This document shows, piece by piece, positions 39,663 to 48,131 of a stretch of DNA of 64,000 nucleotides (position 1 is the stretch's first letter; every line of letters starts with the position of its first letter). The stretch spans positions 1,302,001 through 1,366,000 of the forward strand of contig JADJGQ010000001.1 in assembly GCA_016708025.1 (NCBI GenBank), in the 5' to 3' direction. The notes below the pieces were generated by a model. It searched no databases. It was not told where the DNA came from and worked only from the letters and a program-made list of their open reading frames with translations. The translations under genes were made by a program, and so were the position numbers. The DNA is from a bacterium (GTDB taxonomy: Bacteria; Zixibacteria; MSB-5A5; GN15; FEB-12).

Positions 39663-41609
39663 TTAGAATTCATAGCGCGTGTCATCCTGGCCCTTCTGGG
39701 CATCTTTGTTGCCGGGCTGACACTGCAATACCTTGCCATACCAATCAAACGCGTTCTTGAAATCCGCTTTGGATGCCGCCTTGTCGGCTTTGGCTCGCTC
39801 GGCACCACGCGTGTGGTAGGCCTGGGCGATCCAGAGCACCAGACTGGCATCCTTGCAACCTCCCTGCGACTTGGAGATACATTCGTACGCGTCCAGTAGG
39901 TAGTCAAGGCTTCTAGAGATATTCTTCGGGCAACCAACCTCGCCACCGGCGAAATAAGCATAACCCAAAGAGCGTTTTGCGATACAATCTGTCGGATCAA
40001 GCTGGAGCAAATGCTCAAACTGCTTGATCCCTTCGGTGCAGTTTTTCAGAGAGAAGAGATAGGCCGTGCCAAGCATCTGCACGACCTTGGCATCTGTCGT
40101 ATTGTATTTCAGGTAGCTCTCGAAATAGTCGGCCGCCACCTGATTCCAGTTGATATTGGGGTCGAAACTGATAACCTCGGTGGAAGCATACTGCGGCGAG
40201 GCGGCGCTGTCGGTTGTGGCCGAAGCGGTCTCATCAGCGTTGCTGTTGCCAGCCAACGCGAGGGCGCAGAGTCCGGCATTTTTGTAAATGCTGGAACCGG
40301 CGGAATCGATCCCCATGGCGATCCGCTTCTGATAGTAAAACATAGCTGGCTGCAGGCTCTTCAGCATATGGAAGGCAAAGGCGACATTCTGCACCACGCG
40401 GCGCTGTGCCTGTGAAGAGTCGATCTTCAGCACTTCCATGTAGTTTTCAATTGCGTGGGCGTAGTCAGGGGGCTTCTGATAATAGTAAGTGTCTCCCATG
40501 AAGGAGTACATTTCGGCTGGCGTCTGGGTGCCGACATAATCCGGGCCCTGCTGCGTGACCCATTCCTGATGCTTCTTAAGCATCTCGGCGCCCTTGTCAA
40601 ACTGCTTGGCACCCCAAAGCGCCTTGCCATAATTGTAGTAAATATCTTTCGGGACATACGGAATCCCGAGCACGTCTTCAAAGTACTTCACTGCTTCTTC
40701 GAATCCGCTCAGGTTGAGATACGACATGGCGAGTTCGAAATAGGCGCGCACGGTGGCTGAGTCAGCCTTGGCGCCTGAAAGTTCGAGGTATCGTTTATAA
40801 GAACCAATCGCGTCTTTGAAACGATTCGTCTTGTCTTCGCGACTCCCACCCGCACTCATCGCGGCTTTGAAATAAATGCCGCCGGCACGATTCCACGCGG
40901 ATGCGTGGAGCGAGTCTTTCTGGAGTACAACTTTGAGCTTCTCGATCGCGCAGGGGTAGTCTCTCATTTCGAGACAGGCTTCGGCCCAGTTATAGTAAAC
41001 TTCGGTCCCGGCCGTGTCCTTTTCCAGAGCTTTTTCATATTCAGAGACGGCCAGTGACGGGATTCCCTGGCGGAAATTGGCGTTGCCAAGATGGATGTGA
41101 TAGAGGGGGTTGTCGCCATCGACGAGAAGGGCCTGGCGAAACGCGCGGTCAGCTTCCTGGTAGTTCTTCTTGGCCATCATGACCATACCATAGCCGTCCT
41201 CAAGCAACCCCTTTTCCTTGTCCTTGGCTTTTTTGCGACCTTCATCCAGCAGTTTTTCGGCTCGATCCAGTTCTCCCAACTCAACAAGAGTACGACCAAG
41301 CGCATAGACGACTTCCACGTCTTTTTTCTTCTTTTCGTATGCCAGTTCGAGGAAGCCCTTGGCCCGTTCATATTGACCGAGCTTGAAGTAGATCTGACCG
41401 AGCAAACTATAATAGAGATGATAGGTTTTGTCGATTTCGATCTCTTTGGTCAACTGCGTGATGGCATTGGTGGTATCACCACGATCCAATGCATCGCGAA
41501 TAGACTGTTTGATCTCCTGGGCCTGGGTGGTTGACCCCACCAACAGGACAGCCAAAAGCACGACAAACAGAGTTGTCCTAAGAGCGGAGGAGGAAAGAAT
41601 TTTGTTCAT
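39663..41609 (-). CDS. Exported TPR-repeat protein
   Basis: This 648-residue protein has a signal peptide (NKILSSSALRTTLFVVLLAV, cleavage near TQA) and more than ten tetratricopeptide repeats. Recurring blocks are YSLLGQIYFKLGQYERAKGF, YALGRTLVELGELDRAEKLL, YYNWAEACLEMRDYPCAIEKL, YFELAMSYLNLSGFEEAVKY and YNYGKALWGAKQFDKGAEML. TPR proteins are often encoded with exbB/exbD/tonB clusters in FCB bacteria and probably scaffold the energised complex in the periplasm. The ATG at 41609 is chosen because the signal peptide begins there. It is followed directly by the membrane-protein gene. Confidence 0.85.
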   Translation of the reverse strand: MNKILSSSALRTTLFVVLLAVLLVGSTTQAQEIKQSIRDALDRGDTTNAITQLTKEIEIDKTYHLYYSLLGQIYFKLGQYERAKGFLELAYEKKKKDVEVVYALGRTLVELGELDRAEKLLDEGRKKAKDKEKGLLEDGYGMVMMAKKNYQEADRAFRQALLVDGDNPLYHIHLGNANFRQGIPSLAVSEYEKALEKDTAGTEVYYNWAEACLEMRDYPCAIEKLKVVLQKDSLHASAWNRAGGIYFKAAMSAGGSREDKTNRFKDAIGSYKRYLELSGAKADSATVRAYFELAMSYLNLSGFEEAVKYFEDVLGIPYVPKDIYYNYGKALWGAKQFDKGAEMLKKHQEWVTQQGPDYVGTQTPAEMYSFMGDTYYYQKPPDYAHAIENYMEVLKIDSSQAQRRVVQNVAFAFHMLKSLQPAMFYYQKRIAMGIDSAGSSIYKNAGLCALALAGNSNADETASATTDSAASPQYASTEVISFDPNINWNQVAADYFESYLKYNTTDAKVVQMLGTAYLFSLKNCTEGIKQFEHLLQLDPTDCIAKRSLGYAYFAGGEVGCPKNISRSLDYLLDAYECISKSQGGCKDASLVLWIAQAYHTRGAERAKADKAASKADFKNAFDWYGKVLQCQPGNKDAQKGQDDTRYEF

Positions 41610-41659
41610 GTGCGCATCTCTTTCAAGAATAGGCCAAAATATGGTTCTGCCATACCTTG

Positions 41660-41887
41660 TCAAGAGCTAAATTCCCCGGCTCCTGACTCTAACATGTTAG
41701 CAGTGCGTTTCTTCGAACGCTCAGCTACCTTTTCAATCTGGACCAGCAGGATGATGATCACTACTGCTCCGACAGGAACCAGAATGAGTCGCGAGATCAG
41801 GTCGCTGAAGATCAGGTACAAGTAACCGGCTGTGAAGATGTTCATCGCAGCCGACAATGTGTCAAGCCACCAGATAATTCGAGTCAT
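41660..41887 (-). CDS. Small membrane protein of unknown function
   Basis: This 75-residue protein has two predicted membrane helices (LSAAMNIFTAGYLYLIF and LILVPVGAVVIIILLVQI) followed by a short basic tail. AAAGGA lies about nine bases before the ATG. The gene reads in the same direction as the TPR operon and ends 50 bases before it, so it may be the first gene. The family is not recognised. Confidence 0.6.
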   Translation of the reverse strand: MTRIIWWLDTLSAAMNIFTAGYLYLIFSDLISRLILVPVGAVVIIILLVQIEKVAERSKKRTANMLESGAGEFSS

Positions 41888-42166
41888 CTTCTGTTTCCTT
41901 TCACTTATACCGCCCAGTTGTCCAAATCTTTCAGCAGGTGAGAGATGAGCACACGCTATCAGGCAATAAGTAAGTCAACATATATGCCGGAAATAGGTCT
42001 GGTGACCGCTTCTGAACACTAACTTATTTTGACGCAATCAGATATGGCGCAGATTTTATCACAATCGCATGCGTTCGCCTTCAGACAAAACGCAAGAATT
42101 GCGCGTGGATTTGATCAGTCGACGAATAAGACAGTTAAGTTGTTGAATGGTAACGCTGATTGCCGG
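41888..42166. other. Intergenic region, nothing recognised
   Basis: This 279-base gap between two minus-strand genes has no convincing open frame and no hairpin with a T-tract. A minus-strand TTGACT occurs near 41975, but without a good -10 element. Confidence 0.35.
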
Positions 42167-43309
42167 CTACTTCGACTCGACCGAGTTTAGCCACGGAAAC
42201 GAAATTCGTACGCTTGACTCGCTCTCAGGCCGAATTTCCACCGAACACTCGAATCTTCTCGGGCGACCATCAAAACCCACCGCTGGGTAGAATCGGAGCT
42301 CTTTCTCCAGAGCGAGCGCAAACGTGTAGAGACCAGACTCATTGGTGGGCGAGAGATAGGTCGATACTGAACCATCATCCTCGATTCGAATGCGAACCGC
42401 CAACGCGCTATTCCTGTACTTTTGAGGAAGCTTTTGAGAAATGATGATCTGGCTACGCGAGATTGGCAGTGGAGGGATCATTATGCCGACCGTATCCACC
42501 AACATCCTCAGGGTCATCCGATCATGAAGATCTGCATTGAGCGCCGATTCCGGGGTCCACGGTTTAGTGGGATAGTGCGATGTCGGTATAAACGTAACCA
42601 ATAAGTACCCGGATCTGATGGCCGTTGAGTCCGGAGTCCACCCCTCCTTATAGGATCCATACTGCATAGCAGAGAGAATCTGGTGAGCAAATGATGGAAA
42701 ATTGGTTTTCACTAATTTTGATCCAGTCATTCGGCCGGTATCATCGTATGTCAACGCTGCAAGTACAAATGGAAGGACACGGATTGTGTCCTTGGCTTTG
42801 AAAGCCGCATGATACCAGGGGAATCGGGCAATTGAAGGCAGAACAGCCCCTGAATGTTCCAGATTCTCTTGATAGAGAAGATGTTCTTTGATTCTGCCGG
42901 TGGTGTCTGTCGGAAAATCGAGCATGATCTGGCTATCCGGCAAGGCCACCGTCAGCCTGACCAGGAGGTCCATGACAGACTTCTTCCCCTCCAGTGCTCC
43001 TGGATTGAACGTGATTCGGCGAAAATAGCTGTTCAGGCGGTTTTGCCAATCACTGGTCGTCATCTGGTTTGTGCTGACCGACTGCACTTTCCCCTTTTTG
43101 TCTATTTTCAGCGTGAGCAAGTGAATTGGCTGCATGAAGCCGGTGAACAGAGAGTCAGTCGCCAAAGGAGGAGTTATTGACTTGGGATACGGTAACCTGA
43201 TGCCCACATGCCCGCGATTGGCAGCCACCGATTCACCCGTATCCACAAAGGCGAATAGCGCCAGCACAATCGTGCAATAGAGAAGTCGGCTCAAATGGTT
43301 CAGGGTCAT
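42167..43309 (-). CDS. Exported protein with three TonB_C-like repeats
   Basis: This 380-residue protein has an N-terminal signal (SRLLYCTIVLALFAFVDTGE). No membrane helix or Pro-rich spacer follows. Three regions resemble TonB C-terminal domains: residues about 60-130 (LTLKIDKKGKVQSV to FNPGALEGKKSVMDLLVRL), about 190-250 (LAALTYDDTGRMTGSKLV) and about 310-370 (VRIRIEDDGSVSTYLSP to RFYPAVGFDGRPRRFECSV). Each has the D-x-x-G-x-V turn followed by a helix and a strand. The first and third are clearer than the second. It overlaps the non-coding start of the divergent flippase gene. No known family is recognised. A role near outer-membrane receptors is conceivable but unproven. Confidence 0.6.
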   Translation of the reverse strand: MTLNHLSRLLYCTIVLALFAFVDTGESVAANRGHVGIRLPYPKSITPPLATDSLFTGFMQPIHLLTLKIDKKGKVQSVSTNQMTTSDWQNRLNSYFRRITFNPGALEGKKSVMDLLVRLTVALPDSQIMLDFPTDTTGRIKEHLLYQENLEHSGAVLPSIARFPWYHAAFKAKDTIRVLPFVLAALTYDDTGRMTGSKLVKTNFPSFAHQILSAMQYGSYKEGWTPDSTAIRSGYLLVTFIPTSHYPTKPWTPESALNADLHDRMTLRMLVDTVGIMIPPLPISRSQIIISQKLPQKYRNSALAVRIRIEDDGSVSTYLSPTNESGLYTFALALEKELRFYPAVGFDGRPRRFECSVEIRPESESSVRISFPWLNSVESK

Positions 43310-43322
43310 CTCAGGTTAAACG

Positions 43323-43351
43323 TTGCTGTCTGTCGGCTCAAAGATTATACT
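43323..43351 (+). promoter_or_regulatory. Promoter of the flippase gene
   Basis: TTGCTG (43323-43328), a 17-base spacer and TATACT (43346-43351) precede the GTG start by about 30 bases. Confidence 0.58.
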
Positions 43352-43381
43352 CGCGGCGAACGAAATCAAAGGTTTTTCATC

Positions 43382-44902
43382 GTGTCGATAGCCCGTCAGT
43401 TTTTCAAGAACATCATCACGTCGTGGGTAGCCTACGTTATCCGGCTGGCGCTGGGGTTCCTCTTTGTTCCCTACATTGCCACCGTTTTCGGCTCCGAGCG
43501 ATATGGCGTCTGGGTGATCATCTTCCAGGCGATCAGTTATATCACTCTCTTTGATTTTGGGTTTGAGCGAGCGGTCATCCGGTTTGTCGCCAAATACTGG
43601 GCACAAGGAGATGAAGAAGCGGTCCGGCGGACGCTCTCAACTTCGCAGGGGCTCTTCCTGATGCTCGCGCCGGTGGTCTTGCTAGTAGTCGTAGCGGTCG
43701 CACTGGTGCTGTTCGATTTCCTCAATATTAGCGACAGTTCGATCCGCTCCGAAGGAACCATCGCGCTGGGGATCATCGGCTTCCTGCTGGCCACGCGATT
43801 TGCCCTTGGCGCGATCAATCATGCCCTGGCCGGCCTGCAGCGATTTGACATTCTCAATACCATTGATATTGTCGAAGAGATCCTTCGCTTTGGGTCAATG
43901 GCCTTGTTGCTGAGCCTTGGGTACGGAATGATCGGACTGGCGATCGCCATCCTCGGGGTGAATCTGCTTCGCCTGGCGGCGGGATGGTATTGGCTTCGCC
44001 GGGTGGAACCATCCGTTACCTGGAATCCACGGGAGTTCGATCGCGAGCGCTTCAAAGAGCTATTTCGCTATTCGAAAATGTCTTTTGGGATCACGCTCGC
44101 CTGGCTAGTGATCTTCAATTCCGATGCCATCCTGCTAGGGATGATTGCTTCAGCTAGCGCCGCAGGGATATACGCTCCCGCCGCGCAACTCATGCTTTAC
44201 ATGCGACATATCGTTAATGGCATCGGCATCCCGCTCACTCCTGCGATCTCACACCTTGAAGCCAAAGGACGCGATGAGGGGGTGGCGCGGACCTACCTGA
44301 CCGGACTTAAGTATGTTTCGTACATCTCGTTTTTTCTTTCGTGCGGGGTCATCGTCTTCGCGCGATCGTTTGTCGCGCTCTGGCTCCCAACAGAATTTGC
44401 GCTGACCGGTGAAGTGATGGTGATCCTGGCGGTTGGGTCGGCAGTTTTCCTGCCGCAAATCATTGGCAACTCAATCCTGTTTGGGATCGAAAAGCATCGC
44501 TACCTCTTTTACGTGTTGGTTTGTGAGGCGGCCATGAAGATCGGGCTATCGCTGGTATTGATCCCGACCTATGGTGCCAAAGGGATGGCGATCGCCGCGG
44601 CGGCGCCACAATTCATCCTCTACCTCACACTCTATCCATACTTCATGGCCAAAGTGCTGGGACGGCCAATGCTCCAGATACTGGGGATAGCCACCCGCCC
44701 GGCGGCATTGGCACTGATCGTGACGGGCATTACCGCACTGGCGATGCGTATGCTTCTCCCCCCTGCAACCTGGCCGACATTTGTCATCGATGTTCTGGTG
44801 ACCGGCGCGGTGGCACTGGCCTTCGGCTGGAGCTTCGTGGTTGAACGGAGTGAACGGGATAGACTGCTGTCAGCGATCAAGAACCGTTTCGGCAAGAACT
44901 GA
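43382..44902 (+). CDS. Polysaccharide/lipid-linked oligosaccharide flippase (Wzx/MurJ-like, MOP superfamily)
   Basis: This 506-residue inner-membrane protein has about 12-14 membrane helices in the polysaccharide-transport pattern. Typical signs are the N-terminal RQFFKNIITSWVAYVIRLAL with FVPYIATVFGSERYGVW, and FGFERAVIRFVAKYWAQGD. It probably flips undecaprenyl- or lipid-linked sugars across the inner membrane. I begin it at the GTG at 43382 (AAAGG nine bases upstream), because the ATG at 43295 lies upstream of the promoter. No glycosyltransferase is next to it, so the substrate is unknown. MATE transporters are related by superfamily but are less likely. Confidence 0.87.
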   Translation: MSIARQFFKNIITSWVAYVIRLALGFLFVPYIATVFGSERYGVWVIIFQAISYITLFDFGFERAVIRFVAKYWAQGDEEAVRRTLSTSQGLFLMLAPVVLLVVVAVALVLFDFLNISDSSIRSEGTIALGIIGFLLATRFALGAINHALAGLQRFDILNTIDIVEEILRFGSMALLLSLGYGMIGLAIAILGVNLLRLAAGWYWLRRVEPSVTWNPREFDRERFKELFRYSKMSFGITLAWLVIFNSDAILLGMIASASAAGIYAPAAQLMLYMRHIVNGIGIPLTPAISHLEAKGRDEGVARTYLTGLKYVSYISFFLSCGVIVFARSFVALWLPTEFALTGEVMVILAVGSAVFLPQIIGNSILFGIEKHRYLFYVLVCEAAMKIGLSLVLIPTYGAKGMAIAAAAPQFILYLTLYPYFMAKVLGRPMLQILGIATRPAALALIVTGITALAMRMLLPPATWPTFVIDVLVTGAVALAFGWSFVVERSERDRLLSAIKNRFGKN

Positions 44903-45041
44903 TATCGCCGGGTCGTCCGAGTCTATTCATCAAGCTTTTCCAATAAAAGACACCTGCAAAGAATTTCGAAACCTCCTGTCTGGATTCTCGTTTTTCATTC
45001 CAAAAGATCATTACTAGTCCAAAGGGAGAGAGGCTTTCTCA

Positions 45042-45446
45042 ATGTCAGAACAGAACAAACAGGTAGTGCGAAAGTATGTTGAGGCGTTCAACCGCGGCGA
45101 TCTTGATGGCGTTTGCGCCACCTTTGCGCCTGATGCTATAGTCTACGGCGTACTTGGATCAGGGGGGTTGGATATCGCCCGAAGTATCTGGCAGGAACTG
45201 ATCACCGCCAACGGTATGCAATTACATATTGAGGCGATGTCGGCAGAAGGAGACACTGTCGCTGTTCGTTATACCGAACGCGGGAAATCGATCGGCTCCT
45301 TCCGAGGTTTGCCCGTTACCGGCAAAACCTATGAGATTGTAGCGATGGAGTGGTTCGAGATCCGGGGTGGGAAGACACAGAAACGTTGGGGTGCGCGGGA
45401 TGCGATGACGATCGCGAAGCAGCTCGGGCTGCCGCTGTCGGCATAG
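45042..45446 (+). CDS. SnoaL-like (NTF2-fold) protein
   Basis: This 134-residue protein has the SnoaL-type alpha+beta fold pattern: VRKYVEAFNRGDLDGVCATF at the N-terminus, VYGVLGSGGLDIARSIWQEL in the middle, then VAVRYTERGKSIGSFRG and VAMEWFEIRGGKTQKRWGARD. Members include cyclases and many small proteins of unknown role. GGGAGAGAGG lies about ten bases before the ATG. It stands alone between divergent or convergent genes, and no catalytic substrate can be named. Confidence 0.85.
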   Translation: MSEQNKQVVRKYVEAFNRGDLDGVCATFAPDAIVYGVLGSGGLDIARSIWQELITANGMQLHIEAMSAEGDTVAVRYTERGKSIGSFRGLPVTGKTYEIVAMEWFEIRGGKTQKRWGARDAMTIAKQLGLPLSA

Positions 45447-45476
45447 TTCGGCGGATTCAAGAGGACATTCCGACAA

Positions 45477-45512
45477 AGAAAAACCGCCGGCTTTTACCGG
45501 CGGATTTCGTTT
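45477..45512. terminator. Bidirectional terminator between SnoaL-like and E1 genes
   Basis: A 7-bp stem (CCGCCGG/CCGGCGG, loop CTTTTA) has A-runs on one side and T-rich sequence on the other. It is strongest for the minus-strand E1 gene, where TTTTTCTTT follows. Confidence 0.78.
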
Positions 45513-45533
45513 CTATTCAATCAGAAGATCGTC

Positions 45534-47828
45534 TTAGTAATTGTCGTGCAGCTCTTCGATAGCCGCAACGATCTTCTCGACATTCGGCAAGCAAGCCATG
45601 TCACCGTCGACACCGTATGCCACGCGGGCATCAATAGCCGTCAGCAACTTGACCGGAGCCTCAAGTGAGAAGAGTCCCTCTCCCTGCGTGATGATGGCAG
45701 AGATAGTTGCCGCTGCGCCGCCATGGAAGCGATCTTCGGTTACCACCAACACTTTGCCACACTCTTTGGCGGTTTTGATGATCGCGGCTTCATCGATCGG
45801 CTTGACTGTGCGAAGATCAACGATCCTGACATGGACCCCCTTCTCGCGAAGGATCTCTGCGGCCTTGCGGCACATCTGGAAGGTCGCACCGTAGGTGATA
45901 ATACCGATATCGGTCGCATCTTCGTAGTAGGTCTTCGCCACGCCGAACGGAATCAGCTCATCGATACCGGGAAGGTTAGCCTCCATCGGTACCCCTTCCC
46001 AATCGCGGCGGTTATACAACGCCACCGACTCACAGAAGAGGACGGGCGCATCCGTCGCCCAGGCAGTCTTGAGCAGTCCGGCAGCATCGTAGGCGTTCGA
46101 GGGAACCGCGATCATCAGGCCGGGGATATTCATCCAAGTGCCAAGGTTACCTTCAGAATGCCAGAATGCTCCGGCTCCCTGCTTATAACCGCCGTACGTG
46201 GTACGGATAACCATCGGCATACCGAACAGCCCGCCGGAACGCTGATAGGTAGTCGCGATCTTGTCCTTCAACATCTGATAGGACGGAGACATATAGTCAA
46301 GGAACTGAATTTCGGGCATTGGGCGACGCCCCTGGTAGCAGTGACCGGCGGCGCGACCAAGAATACCGACTTCATCGAGCGGCGAGTTGAAGCAACGGCT
46401 GTTGCCGAACTCACGCTGGAGATTCTTGGAGACGAGGAACACGCCCCCCTTCCCCTTCAACTTCAACTGCTTCTCTTTCTCCTCGATCATGTGACCGGAG
46501 AAATCGGCGACATCCTCACCAAACATCAGCACATCTTCCGTCAGGGTGAAGATATCAAACAGCGTGTAGTTGATGGCGAACCGCATGGTCATCGGGCCGA
46601 CATTTTCCGGAAGTTCCGCTGTCGTGAAATAGCCCTTGTCGTGATACTCTTTGAATTTGGCAACGCGGTCATACTTGGCAGCGTCGCGATATTTCTTCCA
46701 GGTCGCTTGCGCCGCATCGAAGTCGTACGCGTGGACCAGTCCCTGCACGAATTCCTGCGTCTTCGGCACGAATGTCGCAACAGCCTTGGCCGAGGTCTCG
46801 GAGATCTCGCGATCCAGCTCGTCCCAGATCTCACCGATCTCTTTGGGCGAGATAATGCCATCCTCGATCAGCGTATTGCAGGTTTTGAGAATGCAGTCAT
46901 TGTAGGTATGCCAGTCCTGTTCGACCGGGTCCATGTAGAAAGACTGGTCGTCGGAACCGGAGTGTGAACCCTCGCGGGTCACCTTGATATTCATCAGAAC
47001 CGGCCCTTTGGTACGAGCATACTCTGCCGCTTCAGCGGCCGCGGCCAGAGCCAACTTGATGTCGGTGCCATCCACATGCATGATCTTCAGGCCGAATCGC
47101 TGGTAACCCTCATACGGCGTTGACGGGTCGCCTTCAGGGAACTGCTCTTCAACCGAGACTGAGATGGCCCATCCGCAATTGTAGATACCGTATATGATGC
47201 TCGATTTGTAAAAGACCGAGTAAAAGACCGCGCGCCCGAATTCTGCTTCCGAGGTCGAACCCTCGCCGATACAGCAAAGCGTGACGGCATCTGCCGGATA
47301 TGCGCCACCAGGGATTGGGGCGAGCTGGGAGATCGGGGTCGGATTCTTAATCGCGTCGGCCAAGCCGGCAGCTTCGATGGCGTGTGAGCCTGTAGGCGAA
47401 GCCTGCGGCAGAATGGCCATATCGGGGTAGCCCGGATGCGCCGGGATCTGCTGCCCTTTGTTCCGGGAGCGAGAATCGCCGATCGCCTCGAGCATCTTAT
47501 CCCACAGAGTTGAGCCGCGATGAATATCAAATGCTTTATTGCGATAGTAGCCAAGGAAGGGATCGTTGGGGCGGAGATTGGAGGCAAAGGCAACATCCAT
47601 CAATTCTTTGCCGCCACAACCGATGAAGAACCGGTTGTAACCCTTGCGCAAGAGGAGCTTCTCTTCCCGCTCCACGCGTCGGGCCGTCAACATCGAGCGG
47701 AGCATCTGCCTCAGTTCCGCCGGTGTTTTTCCGGAGTAGGCTTCCAACGGTTCATTTTCGCGGTGCTTTTTGGACGGCACCTTACCGTCGTAATTTTTGA
47801 TCTTGTCGATCAGCGCAAGGACTTCCAA
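45534..47828 (-). CDS. 2-oxoacid dehydrogenase E1, alpha and beta fused (2-oxoisovalerate-type)
   Basis: This 764-residue protein joins the E1 alpha (about 1-390) and beta (about 410-764) chains of a thiamine-diphosphate 2-oxoacid dehydrogenase, which decarboxylates branched-chain or related oxoacids and passes the acyl group to E2. Alpha blocks include YYRNKAFDIHRGS and GEGSTSEAEFGRAVFYSVFY. Beta blocks include MFGEDVADFSGH, NSPLDEVGILGRAAG, and RIVDLRTVKPIDEAAIIKTA. The Mg/TPP loop reads IYNCGWAISV where NNGYAIS is usual. It starts at a TTG with a near-perfect AAGGAGG seven bases upstream. No E2 or E3 gene is nearby, so they lie elsewhere. Confidence 0.9.
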   Translation of the reverse strand: MEVLALIDKIKNYDGKVPSKKHRENEPLEAYSGKTPAELRQMLRSMLTARRVEREEKLLLRKGYNRFFIGCGGKELMDVAFASNLRPNDPFLGYYRNKAFDIHRGSTLWDKMLEAIGDSRSRNKGQQIPAHPGYPDMAILPQASPTGSHAIEAAGLADAIKNPTPISQLAPIPGGAYPADAVTLCCIGEGSTSEAEFGRAVFYSVFYKSSIIYGIYNCGWAISVSVEEQFPEGDPSTPYEGYQRFGLKIMHVDGTDIKLALAAAAEAAEYARTKGPVLMNIKVTREGSHSGSDDQSFYMDPVEQDWHTYNDCILKTCNTLIEDGIISPKEIGEIWDELDREISETSAKAVATFVPKTQEFVQGLVHAYDFDAAQATWKKYRDAAKYDRVAKFKEYHDKGYFTTAELPENVGPMTMRFAINYTLFDIFTLTEDVLMFGEDVADFSGHMIEEKEKQLKLKGKGGVFLVSKNLQREFGNSRCFNSPLDEVGILGRAAGHCYQGRRPMPEIQFLDYMSPSYQMLKDKIATTYQRSGGLFGMPMVIRTTYGGYKQGAGAFWHSEGNLGTWMNIPGLMIAVPSNAYDAAGLLKTAWATDAPVLFCESVALYNRRDWEGVPMEANLPGIDELIPFGVAKTYYEDATDIGIITYGATFQMCRKAAEILREKGVHVRIVDLRTVKPIDEAAIIKTAKECGKVLVVTEDRFHGGAAATISAIITQGEGLFSLEAPVKLLTAIDARVAYGVDGDMACLPNVEKIVAAIEELHDNY

Positions 47829-48131
47829 CTGAAAACCTCCTTAAAGGTCTGAACTTACTTACGTATCGGTCGTAATTGGGATTGGTAGACCTCTGATGTA
47901 AACTTTCCGAGGGGCCGAACCCGCAAACGTCCGCCAAGATATAGTGCATCCGTTTCAAAAGGCAAACTCATTTTTGGGCGCTAAGTTCCTCTTTTTTTAG
48001 GGAGTTAGCCAAAAAAGCCGCATGTGCCTTTTGTCACATGGCTGGTTTTGCTTTTTTCCTTTCGGAAAACCGTCGTGTCTGGTAGATTCCCGCTTAGTAG
48101 ACAATTAGTTAGCCGAAAGGATCAGGCTTCC
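47829..48131. promoter_or_regulatory. Divergent intergenic region with a possible E1 promoter
   Basis: For the minus-strand E1 gene, TTGCCT (47965-47960) and TATATC (47943-47938) are 16 bases apart, giving a leader of about 100 bases. A hairpin at 48016-48043 (AGCC-CATGTG with CACATG-GCT) followed by GGTTTTGCTTTTTT lies on the plus strand before the S9 peptidase gene and may be an attenuator. No open frame is convincing here. Confidence 0.45.

Noticed and set aside
45723..46967. 414-codon plus-strand frame opposite the E1 gene
   Set aside because: Antisense shadow of a conserved enzyme.
48016..48043. Hairpin with T-rich stretch before the S9 peptidase as a terminator
   Set aside because: No plus-strand gene ends upstream of it. 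It is noted only as a possible attenuator.
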